Of a stretch of DNA of 64,000 bases, positions 45,362-57,457 are shown one piece after another. Under the pieces are notes generated by a model. It had not been told where the DNA came from, did no database searches, and saw only the letters and a list, made by a program, of their open reading frames with translations. Both the position numbers and the translations under genes were made by a program. Numbering within the stretch: the stretch's first letter is position 1; every line of letters starts with the position of its first letter. The stretch is from Linnemannia elongata (Eukaryota; Mortierellomycota; Mortierellomycetes; Mortierellales; Mortierellaceae), in NCBI GenBank assembly GCA_036320915.1, contig JAXBDG010000001.1:992001-1056000 (forward strand), given 5' to 3'.

Positions 45362-48249
45362 CTATAAGGTCTCGTCGCCGTACATCTTGCCGTACCGTCC
45401 AAGTGCCCAAATTGTAAAAATATGCTTATAGTTTCCATAGGAGATTGAGCAAGAGTGGTTAAAGATTCCCTCAATAGCCTCCTGCTTCCACTGTCCATCA
45501 GGCTGCTGACGTCTCATAAGCATCCGGATACCGCGCTGGATCGCCGCCTTGTCAGGGCACCGAGCAGCCATAAGCGCCATGAGTGCCCAAGAGGTCTGAA
45601 CGACTTGAGTCTCCTCGTGCTCGACGTAACGGTGCTGCTCACAGGACTTGTAGGACTCGCCCCAGCCGCCGTCCTCACGCTGCTTGGAAAGAAGGAATTC
45701 GCAGGCGCGGCGGACGGGGTCCGAGTTGTCGTAGTATTGGCCGACGCTTGAGAGGGATTCGCAGGCGAACATGGTTGCGTAGGTGAAGCAGATTGCCCAG
45801 GAGCCGTACCAGGATCCGTCGGCGCGTTGGTCTGACAAGATAAACTTGACTGCGCGGTCGATCGTGGCACTATATATTTTGGAAGAGATAGTAGGAGGTC
45901 AGTGTCCAAGTCTTTTCTCTTCATGAAACGTAATGCTTAACAAATCATACAACATATTTCTTTCCCTTTCTCACTTAGCATTGCCAAGTTAGTAAAAAAA
46001 ATTAACTTACTCGATCTCGTCGCGGCGGTAGTTGGGGCGCTGATCACGGAAGTAAGAGAGTCCGAGGACACAGGCGGTGGAGCACTCGGGGTAGCAGTAC
46101 TCGATCATGATATTTCCAAAGACCTCGGCGGGGTTGATCCACTCCAACCAGGCGGGGCCACGGACACTCTCGTATGAGGCGAATCCTCCGCTCGAGTTTT
46201 GCATCCCCAATACAATATCGACTGCCTCCTCCATCCTCTTTACCGAGATCAAGTCCTCCGTGTAGCTGTTATCATAAATCAAATAAGAAAAATGCCGATT
46301 AGTATACAAGTGTTTGTATGATGGTTGCCACCAATTTCGTTTTTTTTTCCTTGCGCTCTGGAAAATCATTTAGGAAATCAGGATCCGTTTCCTCACCTGA
46401 GCTTGCCCTGGAGGAGGAGGACGGCTTTGAGACCCTCAGAGGTACAATCCGAGACGGTGTAACCCTGGTGCTTGTTACTGAAAGCCCAGGCACCCAAGGT
46501 GGGGTCACGATAACCCTCCTTCATAAAGGGAGGGTTCTTTCGGATCTGCTGGACATCCAAGAAGGTAAGGACACGCTTCATCGACTCATGGTTCTGCTTC
46601 TCGTGCGCTAATCCCGATTCGATGACTCCCTGGGTCAACAATGCAGTATCCCACAACTGCGAGCCGTTAGTTCCGTTCATCATCATTCCTTCGCTCGACA
46701 TCCTAAATTGGTACATATGTTTGACGTTAGAACACTCGCTGTGTGGTGTGGTAGACCATTCAAGAGAGAAGTCTTGTCGATTATACACTAAGTAAGCAGG
46801 CCAAATAACGTACCACATGAAATCGATGTTGTTCTTGAGATGCTTCTTGAAAGCCTCCGATTCCTTGCCCTCCTCATAGTAGGTCGACAACATGTTCATA
46901 GTCTTGTTGACAGGCCCGATATCCAGATAATGCGTGTTCTCATCCTCGTACTTGACCTGGGCATACGCAGCCCTCAAAGCTGCCTTCCTGATCATCGACC
47001 GCGAAGTAACCTTCTCCGCCATAACCAATCCCCCATTCAAAAAGTTCAACAGACGTGTATGAGGGTAGTACTCATCAGCCTTACAGATGTTGTTGCGTTG
47101 CTGGTACCAGGAGATGGACTCGTAGGGCTGGGTGTAGATCTCCTCACGCAGCTTGCGGGTGAGGTCGTTGAGGGGGAAGGTGGCACGACGGCCGTAGAGG
47201 TAACTCATGGGAATGTAGACGTTACGGGTGTGGCACCAGTAGCGACCAGGGTGAATGGGAAGGATGTGAGGCAAGAGCCAGAGCTCCGGGGGAACGGGGT
47301 TCATACCCTCCCAGTCATATACTCCCAATGCTGCCATCCAGAACTTTCCCCATGATGGAGATCCCGTTGCTCCTCCTACATTTGACAATGAATAAGGAAG
47401 TAGGTGTTAGATTGGGTGTTTTCAGAGTTGAGGAGGAATCGCTGTCGTCTGGGAATGTTAGGGAGTTGTCATCTTACCAAGCTTGTGAAGGGTGCCGCGA
47501 GCACGGACACAGACGGGGTGTTCGGCATCAACGCCCAAGAGACGAAGAGTAATGTAATTCAATGCCGTTCCAAAAACCGTGGAGTGACCCTCAATGTGCC
47601 TAGTAGATCAGGAAAAGATAGCATAGGTACATTAGGAATACAAGCTAGAAAGCATAATCTCTTAAAGCAACTTTTACAATGCTTTGAAGAAAAAGCAAAC
47701 TTACAAGCCCCATCCGCCATCGTCCTTGTGGGCACGGTTGAAGAGGTACTGGATGATCTCCTGAGCCCATCCATTGGGCATCTTCTCGCCGGTGATGTAG
47801 TAGGTGATGACAAGGCCGGGAAGCAAGAACATGGGTCCACCATACTCTCCAGACCAGAAGCCTTCATCATTCTGGAGACGCTTAAAGAATTCGTATCCGT
47901 TCCTGGCTGCCTCCTGAGCCGTCTTTGGCTTTGTCAACGCTGGTGCATCCTATTTCAATCGCATTGAGGAGTATAGTAAGAAAGTTGGTCAGTATGGATG
48001 TGTGAGAGAGAGAGTCAATTGCTAATTGGTCAAGGAGAGAAGGATTGAAGAAGAGGATGATGTGTAATGTTTAATGTTTACCAGCTTGAGGCCGAGCCAG
48101 TACTTTTCAATGTCGGTCTGGGGGTTGGCCTTGTGCTCCTCCTCACTGAGGTAGTGCCATGTCTGTCTGCCGTCGTCGGCCCTCAGACGCCAGCGGGTCC
48201 TATCTGTTGGGGTATGGACTTCTGTCTGGTTGATAGTTGCTCCTGTCAT
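45362..48249 (-). CDS. ERG7: Lanosterol synthase (oxidosqualene cyclase)
   Basis: Cyclises 2,3-oxidosqualene to lanosterol, the first sterol of the ergosterol pathway, at the ER/lipid droplets. Seven exons: 48249-48082, 47949-47705, 47599-47478, 47375-46814, 46702-46397, 46265-46011, 45869-45362; 721 aa, the family length. The catalytic acid motif is SDCTSE with Asp451, equal to the DCTAE motif Asp455 of human LSS. QW-type repeats include [40 protein letters not shown] and [32 protein letters not shown] is joined across intron 4. All introns are GT..AG and phases fit throughout. A G-rich tract with quadruplex pattern lies about 320 bp upstream of the ATG. Confidence 0.97.
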
Positions 48250-49120
48250 ATGCGGTTAGTTGTGATCGAGGGAGTGGGTGAGTGAGTAGAATAGGAGGGT
48301 ATAGGAGGCGTGAAAGTGAGAGTCGTGGAAGAGTGGAGAATAGAGGGAGATGGGTGAATGAAAGAGAAAGAAGTTGGTGATGAATGAGCGAGATTCCGGA
48401 GCAGACAAAGAAACGGCCGCTGGTATTTAAAGGTACGAAGAGAGTTGCTGGATCGAAATTGATTGATCAATCAGGCACGCAGAGTTAGGATTTTGCGGAG
48501 CAACAAACGTCAAAGGCGAAGTGGCCTGATTTTTTTGTTGTTGAATTTTCACATTTTCACATTTTCACAGGGGGAGGGGGAGGGGGAGGGGAAAGCACGC
48601 ATAACATTTTTTGCACGACCCCGCGCTCAATATTAATGTACTATAGTCGCACAGGGAGGGAACGAGGGAACAAGACAAAGACAAGAGCGCACGGAACCTG
48701 TTTGCCCACAAATGCACTTGGACAAAAAAAAAAAAAATAGTTATCCTTCGAACGTGAAAAGAAGCGAATCGCAGACACACGCCCAGCATGTCAATTTGGC
48801 ATGCCCTTGCTAGCTTTCCCCTTTAAAAAAATGGAAGTGGGCTGATCCAAGTCTTCTTACCCCGACCTTGACCTTTTCCTTGCTCTTCCCTTTCCTTCTT
48901 TTCTAATCAGATCCATTCTGTGGGTCAAGGATCCTCAGCCGAGCCGGACAGCAAACAAACAAGCCGTAAAAACAACAAACAATAGAGGTAGCCATTGTTA
49001 GCTGGCAAACATGGGTTCCCAAACACTCTTGTTATCCTTTTATGCCAATAAACGATCCATTTTATTCGTTCCACGGTTATCGACTCCAATATCGAAAGTG
49101 GTACGACTTCCGCTCTTTTT
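48250..49120. promoter_or_regulatory. Promoter region of ERG7 and 3' flank of SMU1
   Basis: No gene seen. Holds an ACATTTTC-type tandem repeat at about 48549-48568 directly followed by the G-rich tract at 48570-48591, and a CT-rich (coding-sense) leader next to the ERG7 start. Confidence 0.55.
48570..48591 (+). other. Potential G-quadruplex tract
   Basis: Four G runs of 4-5 bases separated by single A residues, which satisfies the G3+N1-7 quadruplex rule with very short loops. It lies about 320 bp upstream of the ERG7 ATG, G-rich on the plus strand. Confidence 0.7.
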
Positions 49121-51540
49121 CTACGCCTTCCAGAGCAAGACGCGTCCATCGACGGTATAGATAGCCAGCACGTTCGAGAACGGATGCGACGCCATTCCAA
49201 TCACCTCACTGTCCGCAACAGGGATCGACTTGATCACCTTTGCAGTATCCGAATAAAAACAATGGACCTGGCTATTCTCAGCTAGACAGTACACAATCTC
49301 CGCTTGGGGTGACAATGCCACAGCTATATAATCAGTCAATGGCACGCCCAACCCTTCCTTCCTAGCCGAATCAGTTCCTGCTGCTGCCTTAGCGGCCGTC
49401 GCATCCTTGACTGCACCCTCGGTCAGACTCTCGGGCGATGTGAACTTGCGGATCGGTGCCCCGTCCATGGTCAAAAGATATGCTGTGGGTGATTTCATGC
49501 AGACGAGGATCTGGTTGGGTTTAGGGAAGGGTATGCTCGAGTTTACAGTCAGACCTGCCGCACCTGCCATTGTGCCTGTGCCGTCGTGTGGTGAGAATGA
49601 TCTTATGCAACCCGCAGTCTTGTAATCCCAAATCTATATAATCGTTCACAGAAACACGTAGGTTAGCAACAGTAGAATCAGATTCGGAGCTGATCATAGT
49701 ATCTGTGTGTTTGGATGTTCGGGGCTACCTTGATAGTGCCGTCTGAACTGGAGGTAATAACCTGAGTACTATCGAGAGAAAAGGATGCATGATTCACAAA
49801 CGAAGTATGTCCTCTAAACTCTCTGAGCATCTTGCCCGACTTCAATCCATGCAGCCTACCGTCGGAGAGAAAAGAATGAGCGAAAAGGGCGTTAATGAAA
49901 GGCTCACAGCAAAGACAAAAGACACATGAAAACACAAATCCAGCATGAATATGGTACCTGACAACCAGATCAAAGGACGCGCTAAGGACCTGGGTACCAT
50001 CCGGCGAAAAGCAGACAGATGTGACGCCTCCTTGATGGGCAGGCGAGTATCGTCGAAGACACTGTCCTGTTTGAATCTTCCAGACCTTGATCTTTCCGTC
50101 CTGTGCTCCCGACGCCAACATCTCGCTGTCCTTGCTGAAGCCCAAACAAAGGACTGCCGACTCCATAGCCATCAAATTGTCCTATTGTAAATAGATCAAG
50201 AGTGTCGTTAGAACCATGCCACACATACTTTAGGTATCAGAGACGACTAGTAACACAAAGCCAATTCGTTACCTCGGCCTGGTATTTGAGATCCTTGCGA
50301 AGCTTAGCTGTGAGGTAGTTCCAGATCTCAATAAAACCATCCGCGCTTCCTGTGACAAGATATTGACCGTTTGGAGAAAATGCAACACACTCTGCATGCT
50401 GCTTTTTGGGGAACTATGATATTGTACAAACAAGGTCAGAATGATAATGACAGCAAGTTGCCAGGCACCAAACAAATATCTAGGTATCAGAATGAGTCAA
50501 GTAATAGTTACCTTGATGGTGTTGTAGCACTTTGAAGGAACGTCGTCGGTCTCTGCCTGAACAATAGGCACGGTACCTCGGAAGAGGTCATAGGCAGAAT
50601 CGGGAGGCAACATACCCTGTTGCTCCTGAAACTTCAGCGCCTGTCCGAGAAGAGTCATCAGCCTTGAGGGTGCCACGACAGTGACCTCACTGGACAGTGC
50701 CTGAGCAATGATTTGTCTCCGCTTTTCTTTCGACACGCCGTTGGGGTATGCCTCCTTGGGATCAAACTGTGAACGCGAAAGCACATGCTCCAGATGCAGG
50801 TATCGGTCCGGGAACTGATCCCGAAGTAGCTGAGTAGGGTTGGTCTGACGCAGCAGTGTCCTTGCTGTTCCGATCTCTTTAAGTTCTACAAGCTCGATAA
50901 CAATCTGAATTGCATATGTTGACGTCAGTTGCGCTCTATGTTGAGATGAAAGTAATATCATCCTTTGCAAATTATAGCGAGCAACATGCTTTACCTGCTC
51001 GTACAGGTCCATGAGCTTCTTCTCGGGAATCTTTAGCTGGGAGACGATACGGAGAACATTATCCCAGTGTCCTTGCAAAATCTCGGACGAAAATGCTTCG
51101 ACACTCTCCACGGTGTTCAACGCCACGGTCGTTTCCTCCTGCAGAGTTCAATCGATAGTCGTGCAAAAGCAAAAAAAAAAAAAAAAAAATAAGGAAAAAT
51201 GTCGTTAACAAATTAATTCTAATACGATTTCGATTGAAACTTCTCAAGGAGTAAATAGTAATGCTAGGGTGTTTTTGCTTGCCTGAAGAGTCGCCAGAGT
51301 TCTGAGGAGGTTGTTCTCCTTCAAGAACTGTTGGATAAGGCGAATCACACTATAGGTTAAATAAAAAGCGGTTGGTTTCAAGGGAATATTTTTTTCGTGT
51401 GAGTGTTGCTTGCTGTATGTGTTTCATGTCATGTGTTTATGTTTACATGTCGCCTTTTCATTTCAAGAGGTGAATGCCGATGGTGTGTGGACGTACTCGC
51501 TGGATTCGATTTCCATGGTGTTCGTGCTTGACGACGACAT
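49121..51540 (-). CDS. SMU1: SMU1-type WD40 splicing factor
   Basis: Spliceosomal B-complex protein that acts with RED in activation. Eight exons: 51540-51497, 51349-51283, 51138-50995, 50904-50512, 50413-50273, 50181-49958, 49855-49729, 49633-49121; 550 aa. N-terminal Lis[25 protein letters not shown] then [20 protein letters not shown], nearly as in human SMU1; then [19 protein letters not shown] and [19 protein letters not shown]. The propeller follows: [74 protein letters not shown], and a last blade with a longer loop than in human. Intron 2 starts with GC (CAG/GCAAGC) and is needed to give ATLQ-EETTV. Divergent from the Rab5 gene, 403 bp apart. Confidence 0.96.
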
Positions 51541-51943
51541 TGTGTACTCGACAATTAGCTGATCCTTTCAAGGTGATCCTGTGTAGAGGCAAGAGAGGCT
51601 AACAGGAGGCTGGGTGTTTGTTCTCGTTGCCACGAAATCGAGTGGTGAAGAAATCAAAGGTAAGTATGATCTAGATCATGTGCAGTTATGAAAACCTTTC
51701 CTCTGAGATGTGCAATTAGAGAAAAAAGAGGCGTCATTGTGCTCGTGTATGACTTTTTTTTTCTTCGACGGTGCTCTCCCGCTCTTCTTGCCTCACTGTC
51801 GTTTCCTTTTTTTTACTTCTTCATTCTCCCCATCGACATAACCCTCTCATACACACACTCAAGAACCCATCATATACAACAAGTACAATTCATATCATAC
51901 ACCACAACAACAAACAACAACAGCACACAACTCACAACTCATC
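51541..51943. promoter_or_regulatory. Divergent promoter region of SMU1 and the Rab5 gene
   Basis: 403 bp between start codons; CT-rich with a CA-rich leader before the Rab5 ATG. No gene seen. Confidence 0.55.
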
Positions 51944-54336
51944 ATGTCTCAAGCTAACGACGCCGCAGGCCCTGCTGCCAGCAACATGAAGCCAGTCCAA
52001 GTCAAGCTGGTCCTCCTTGGTAATTTAGCACCACCTCTCTCGCTCCTTTCATTCTTTCTCTTTCTCTCCCCCACATATATCTCGCCCACTTTCAGGACAA
52101 TGCCCAGTTAGCAACATAGTGAAGACAGGGTCTGTTTGCTATGTCCAAGGAAGCTGTCTAAGCGGCCAGGATCGAATGAGTTTCACAATGGAGTGGCACA
52201 CAGTACAACAGAGCGGTCGGGCTTGGCATGCACTACACCAAGTGGACCTTCTCACTCGGCCCTATTTTCATGCTGAGGGAATCAACTCGCCCAAAGTCGA
52301 CACTTTGTGTGCTCCTCCTCGGGACTGTCACCAATAACAACAAGAAAAATATCAAGGAAGGTGTGCTTTTTGTACTCACCGGAGCCTCGTCATAAGGATT
52401 TGCTCTGTCCAACCCGACTCTCTTTTTTTTTAATTCTTCCCAGGTGTAACGTGGCTCGCTGTTTGGGGGCGATAAGAAGCAGAGAATTCATGTGAAGTGA
52501 CGGAGTGAATTGGTACCGAGGTGGGGGAAGGGGTGTCAAACAGGGAATGGAAGAACAAGCAACGAAGGTGTTCGTTTCAATATGGATTGCATGTCTGTGG
52601 TTCTATCGAAGCCAGCAGTCAGAAGGGCTATGGTGACAGGAGGCAGACCATGCAAAGGCCGATCTTTGCGGATGTAAACTGATGACAAACATGCGACGGA
52701 GTAGTGAGAAAAGAAGTGTTGTTTTCGGACCCACAAAAAAGGCCACAAACTAGACACAACAAAATCTCATATCAAACATCCTTACATGGGTCTTCAGGAT
52801 TGGGGCGATAACATGACATGGACTTGCAGTGACACAGTCTAACAACATCATGTAATGTTAACATCGACAACTACAAACAACAGGCAACTAAAAGGGCCAG
52901 GGCCATTGGGAATGTGTATTTATATACATATGAGAAAAAGAGAGATGCAGATGCACATGTGGGGAGATAGGCGGTTGTCAGAAACCATCCTGTGCACCCT
53001 TCCTTATGTTGACGACCCATGGGCCATGCAGACACAAATGAATGGCCTTTTGGTGGTGTCCCGTGCGGTGTTGAATAGATTTTAACCCGAAGACAACAAC
53101 TCTACCTTTTTCTGCTCTAATCATAGGCGAGGCTGCTGTTGGAAAGTCGAGTCTTGTTCTTCGATTTGTGAACGACGAGTTCCAGCTCAACAAGGAGCCA
53201 ACCATCGGAGGTGAGTTCAAGATCGGATAAAAAATGGGCGTAGCGTGGCATGGTGTGCGTGCGTGCGTGCGTGCCTGTCTGTCTCGCGGAGACTGATCCA
53301 ACTCTTCGATCGACATCTGACTGACTCTCCTTCTCCACCCCTTCACGTCTCCTTTTTTTCTTTTTTTTTTATCACTCTTTCGTCTGCTGCTTCTACCTAC
53401 CTACCCCCCTTTTTCATGTACGAAATGACATCTATTGTCGTCAATAGCCGCTTTCTTAACTCAGAAGTGCCGCTTGGAAGATAAGGTCATCAAGTTTGAG
53501 ATCTGGGATACCGGTAAGGATCTGCGTTCTATATTCAACCTAGAGTCATCAGGATGCTTACCCCATTCGATTTTTTTTTCTAACTTTGGCTCATTATTTT
53601 GTCTTTTATTTTCTTCCGCTCTTAGCTGGACAGGAGCGTTTCCACTCGTTGGCTCCCATGTATTACAGAAACGCACAGGCTGCTGTAATCGTCTACGATG
53701 TCACCAAGGCTGTGAGTATCCATCATGACCTTGAAAGAAGCAGACTTTCTCATACAGCGCATTACTGCTCAGAGTTGATTTGAGAACGACGGAACCACAC
53801 GACTGCCTGACTTGAAAAGCTAACAATGTTTGTATTTTCAATATTTCTTCTTACTATTCCAGTCATCACTGGAGAAGGCCAAGTCGTGGGTGAAGGAATT
53901 GCAGCGTCAGGCCAACCCCAACATTGTGATTGCGCTGACAGGAAACAAGGTCGATTTGGTTGCCAACCGCAAGAACCGGACAAATAACGACGGCGAGGTT
54001 GACGAAGATGGCGAGCAGGACGCACAGGAGATCGATGATGATGAAGAGGACGATGAGGACTATGCTATCACTCGCCAGGTACCTACTGAGGAGGCCAGCG
54101 CTTATGCTCACGAGTCTGGATTGTTGTTCTTTGAGACTTCTGCCAAGAACGGCCAGGGTGTCGCAGAGGTGTTCACGGAGATTGCCAAGAAGATTCCTTT
54201 GGAGCACATTCTGTCGTCGAGCCGAGGCGCACGCGCAGGAGGAGTTAACGGCAGCAATGGCCGTGTGGACCTTCAGAACGGTGCCAATGGTCAGCGTCTC
54301 GGAGGTCAGCAGGAGAAGGGTGGCTGTGCCTGTTAA
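51944..54336 (+). CDS. RAB5: Rab5/Ypt51-type small GTPase
   Basis: Early-endosome GTPase controlling tethering and fusion. Exons 51944-52019, 53127-53210, 53448-53513, 53626-53711, 53863-54336; 261 aa. G1 GEAAVGKSS at residues 26-34, effector loop EPTIGAAFLTQK, G3 [20 protein letters not shown] (Rab5 signature), G4 NKVD at 132-135, G5 ETSAK at 195-199, and a C-terminal CAC prenylation motif. The protein is longer than the usual 200-220 aa because about 30 residues rich in Asp/Glu (around 145-171) follow G4, and the tail is Gly/Asn-rich. Intron 1 is 1,107 nt; all borders are GT..AG. Rab5 identity is firm from the AAFLTQK and HSLAPMYYR motifs. Confidence 0.96.
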
Positions 54337-55131
54337 ACGCCCGTTGACATTCTGTCAACATTTCTTTCACATTCTCTCTATCTATATCATTCTGGACTCT
54401 TGGGCTTGGCACAACACTGCCTCCTGCCACTGCCCCTCCCTATTCTCACGCACATTCTCTGACTTTCTTTGTTTTTCCAACACGGTCACTTTTTTACACA
54501 GTTTTGTGGCATTTCGATCGACACCGCCTCATATAGCCCTGTCTCAGTCCTTGGGTCTCCTCGGAAGTGAAAAAGCACAACAACTCTCTCTTATTACATA
54601 GCAACGCAAGCAAAGCCAACAAAATGAATAAAACAATGTCACCGCAAAACGGAGAAGGCATGGCGGGGATGTTGAAAATGACCTGGGGCACGGGTTGTAT
54701 ACGTGAAATGAGTGAGGAGTAGTGGGGTGATTTACTCTCGTGGCAAGGCCGCCCACAAGAAAAAAAAAGGCAAGCAAATAAACAAATAAGCAGAAGAAGG
54801 AAACAAACAAATGACGATGTTTGGGTCATACCTCTGATGAAAATGGAGGGAGAAGGAAGGATGGACATGACAAAATGACAAAGAGAAGAGGGGCTAAAAT
54901 GATGCTGGTTGCAGTAGTGCAAAAGCAAAAAAAAAGAGGCGGTTGATTCTGGAGAGCCAGGTGGTTTCTGAGTGAGTAAGAAAGTAAGAAAGAGTGTGAA
55001 GTGTAATTGAGTGGATGAGCTTGTTGGGAGCAATACTGTATGAGAGGCGAGTCATCATTAGGCTCGCCTAGAGTGATCAAAACTTTGAACTGTGGGGCGT
55101 GAACAAGGCATGAAATGGTATTTGTGGAGGG

Positions 55132-55165
<34 letters not shown>

Positions 55166-55937
55166 AAGGGCAGGGGCAGGGACCGGATCCAGTTGAAAGA
55201 GATAGGGTTCACTTTATTGATTGCCTTGGACCGTCTCGGACATATTCATTTTTATTCATTTTGCTTGTTTGGGCGCCAGAGAGTGAGTGGTACAGTACGT
55301 TATTGAGTATTCGATGGGCGGGACAGGGGTTGGATGTTTGAGAATACGAGCGAGTGGATGGCACTTTTTGTGTTTTGTTTTTCCATGACGGCGACAATAA
55401 TAAGCATGGTGAATGTGTGTAGGGGTTTACGAGTGGATTGATATCTGTGTGCATGCGTGTATTGAGTAAGCGAGCAGCATGGCTGTCTGTCTGTCTGCCT
55501 GTCCATCTGTCAGAATGGGCTGACATGTCAGCCAAATGTTTATTTTGTCGTTGATGCTCGTCCTCTTTTTTTTTTTTTAGTATTATTATTATTGCCTTGC
55601 CTTTCGATATTCTTTTTGTGCGCCCTTCTTTTTCCTTTTCATTCGTTCCTTCACTCTCCTTTCATCTTTTTCCTTTCCTTTCCTTTCTTCTTCCCTGTTC
55701 TCCTCTTCTTCATAAGGCAAACCCTCATCACCCCCTTCCTCACTCTTCAATACTTTACACCCTCCACTCTTTTTTAACGTTCACGTCTCCTTTTCTTCCT
55801 CTCATTCTTCACTTCACTTCACTTCATACTCGGCACTGCATATTCACTCACCTGTCTCACCCTCACTCATTTACTTTCCCATACACCAACACACTCTTTC
55901 ACACACACACACACACACCCACACACCCAAAGCAGAA
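54337..55937. other. Intergenic region between Rab5 and the BAR-SH3 gene
   Basis: No gene seen in 1.6 kb. A32 run at 55132-55163; CT-rich and CA-rich tracts from 55600 on form the leader of the BAR-SH3 gene. Confidence 0.55.
55132..55163. repeat. A32 homopolymer
   Basis: Uninterrupted A run in intergenic DNA. Confidence 0.95.
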
Positions 55938-57413
55938 ATGATTAAGAACATCGGCAAGTTCAAGCAGGTACAACATCAACCAACAACCAACCGCCATTGT
56001 CATTCCATGCATCCTTCTGCCCCAGCTTGTGCCTTCTTTTTCCCCTGCTTTTATTGTCCTTTTTTTATTTGGCTGTGGGTCAGCAGCCGATTACGCTACA
56101 TGTTATGCAACCCCAAGCAAAAGACCAAAAAGAAAAAGAAGAGAAATGGCGAAAACTCCCAGCACACCTGCAAACCACAAACATGGACAAACAGACAGAC
56201 TACAAACGCCCGACACGCCACTCACCTTCATACATACACACCGGCAGACAGACAGACAGACAGACAGACAAGCAGTTGGTGGACAAAACGACACACAATT
56301 CAACAAAACACTCCGGACGATGATCTCGTTTCATCACATCATGCAGCACTTCCATTGTCATTTCAACGCTGTTGTCGATACTCTCTTGTGGTCCTCAGTC
56401 CCGCTGTTCTGTCTCTGCATTTTATATTATGTGGTGTGATCCTTTTGTTATAAATAGTCTAATCCTCCGTATATTAACGTGGACTCCCCAATGCTTTGCT
56501 GCTCTGGCTCTCTTTTTATTACGCTTTTTTTTTCTATTTTCTCTATGTGCTTGTTCATGAACGTTTCGGCCCCGATTTGAACGCATACATAGTGGACCGG
56601 AGAAAAGATGGGTGGCAAAGGTCCCAAGGCTCGCATGGATGAAGACTTTCACAGCCTGACAAGCGAGACAGAGGCCAAGCGGGTTGCCCTCGAGAAGGTC
56701 AGCGATGCATCCCAAGCCTACCTCAAAGCCATCAGTAAGTAAATCGCCTGTCAATCAAACTGTTCCTGAGACCCATTTTCACACATTCATCCCGTCTGTC
56801 CCTTCCCCCTCGCCCCTATCACCTTCCAGTTCTTTTTCATTCCTCCCTCTCGTTCCTCTCCCTACCTCACTCTGGCTCGTCGTCATTCACCTATCCTGCA
56901 ACAATATGCATCATGCATTGGCGGTGCACTTGTCCTCTTTTTTCCCTCGTTTTTCCTTTTTTTTGAAACTATTGTTTGTTGACTATCTCTGGAGAAGAGT
57001 TGATTATTGCGTAGATTGGGACAGCTCATTCTCCGTCCTTTCGCTTCTTGATGGGACCGTCTGTATGATCATCCGACTGGCAGGATGGCAACATCCAGTT
57101 CCCCCCCCCCCTTTTTTTTTTATGTGAAGGTGTTGCGAGATCCGTGTAGACCAACCACGAAAGTGGTAGGTGGAGAGAAAAAGAAGGAGAGAGTTGAAAG
57201 GTGATGGCGTGGTGCCATTTGTCGTGTTGCCACTCCACTTGACTGTTTTCTTTTCCCACATGCTACTGTTCCAATGTCACCTATAATATTTGAGTTTTTA
57301 CTCGTTAATGCAACTGAACGAGCCCAAGTTCACATAGACACGATGCATGCATGCTTCGATACCTGAAAGAGTATCAAAAAGAGTCAGAGCCGGATGGAGA
57401 GAGAGAGAAAGAA

Positions 57414-57457
<44 letters not shown>

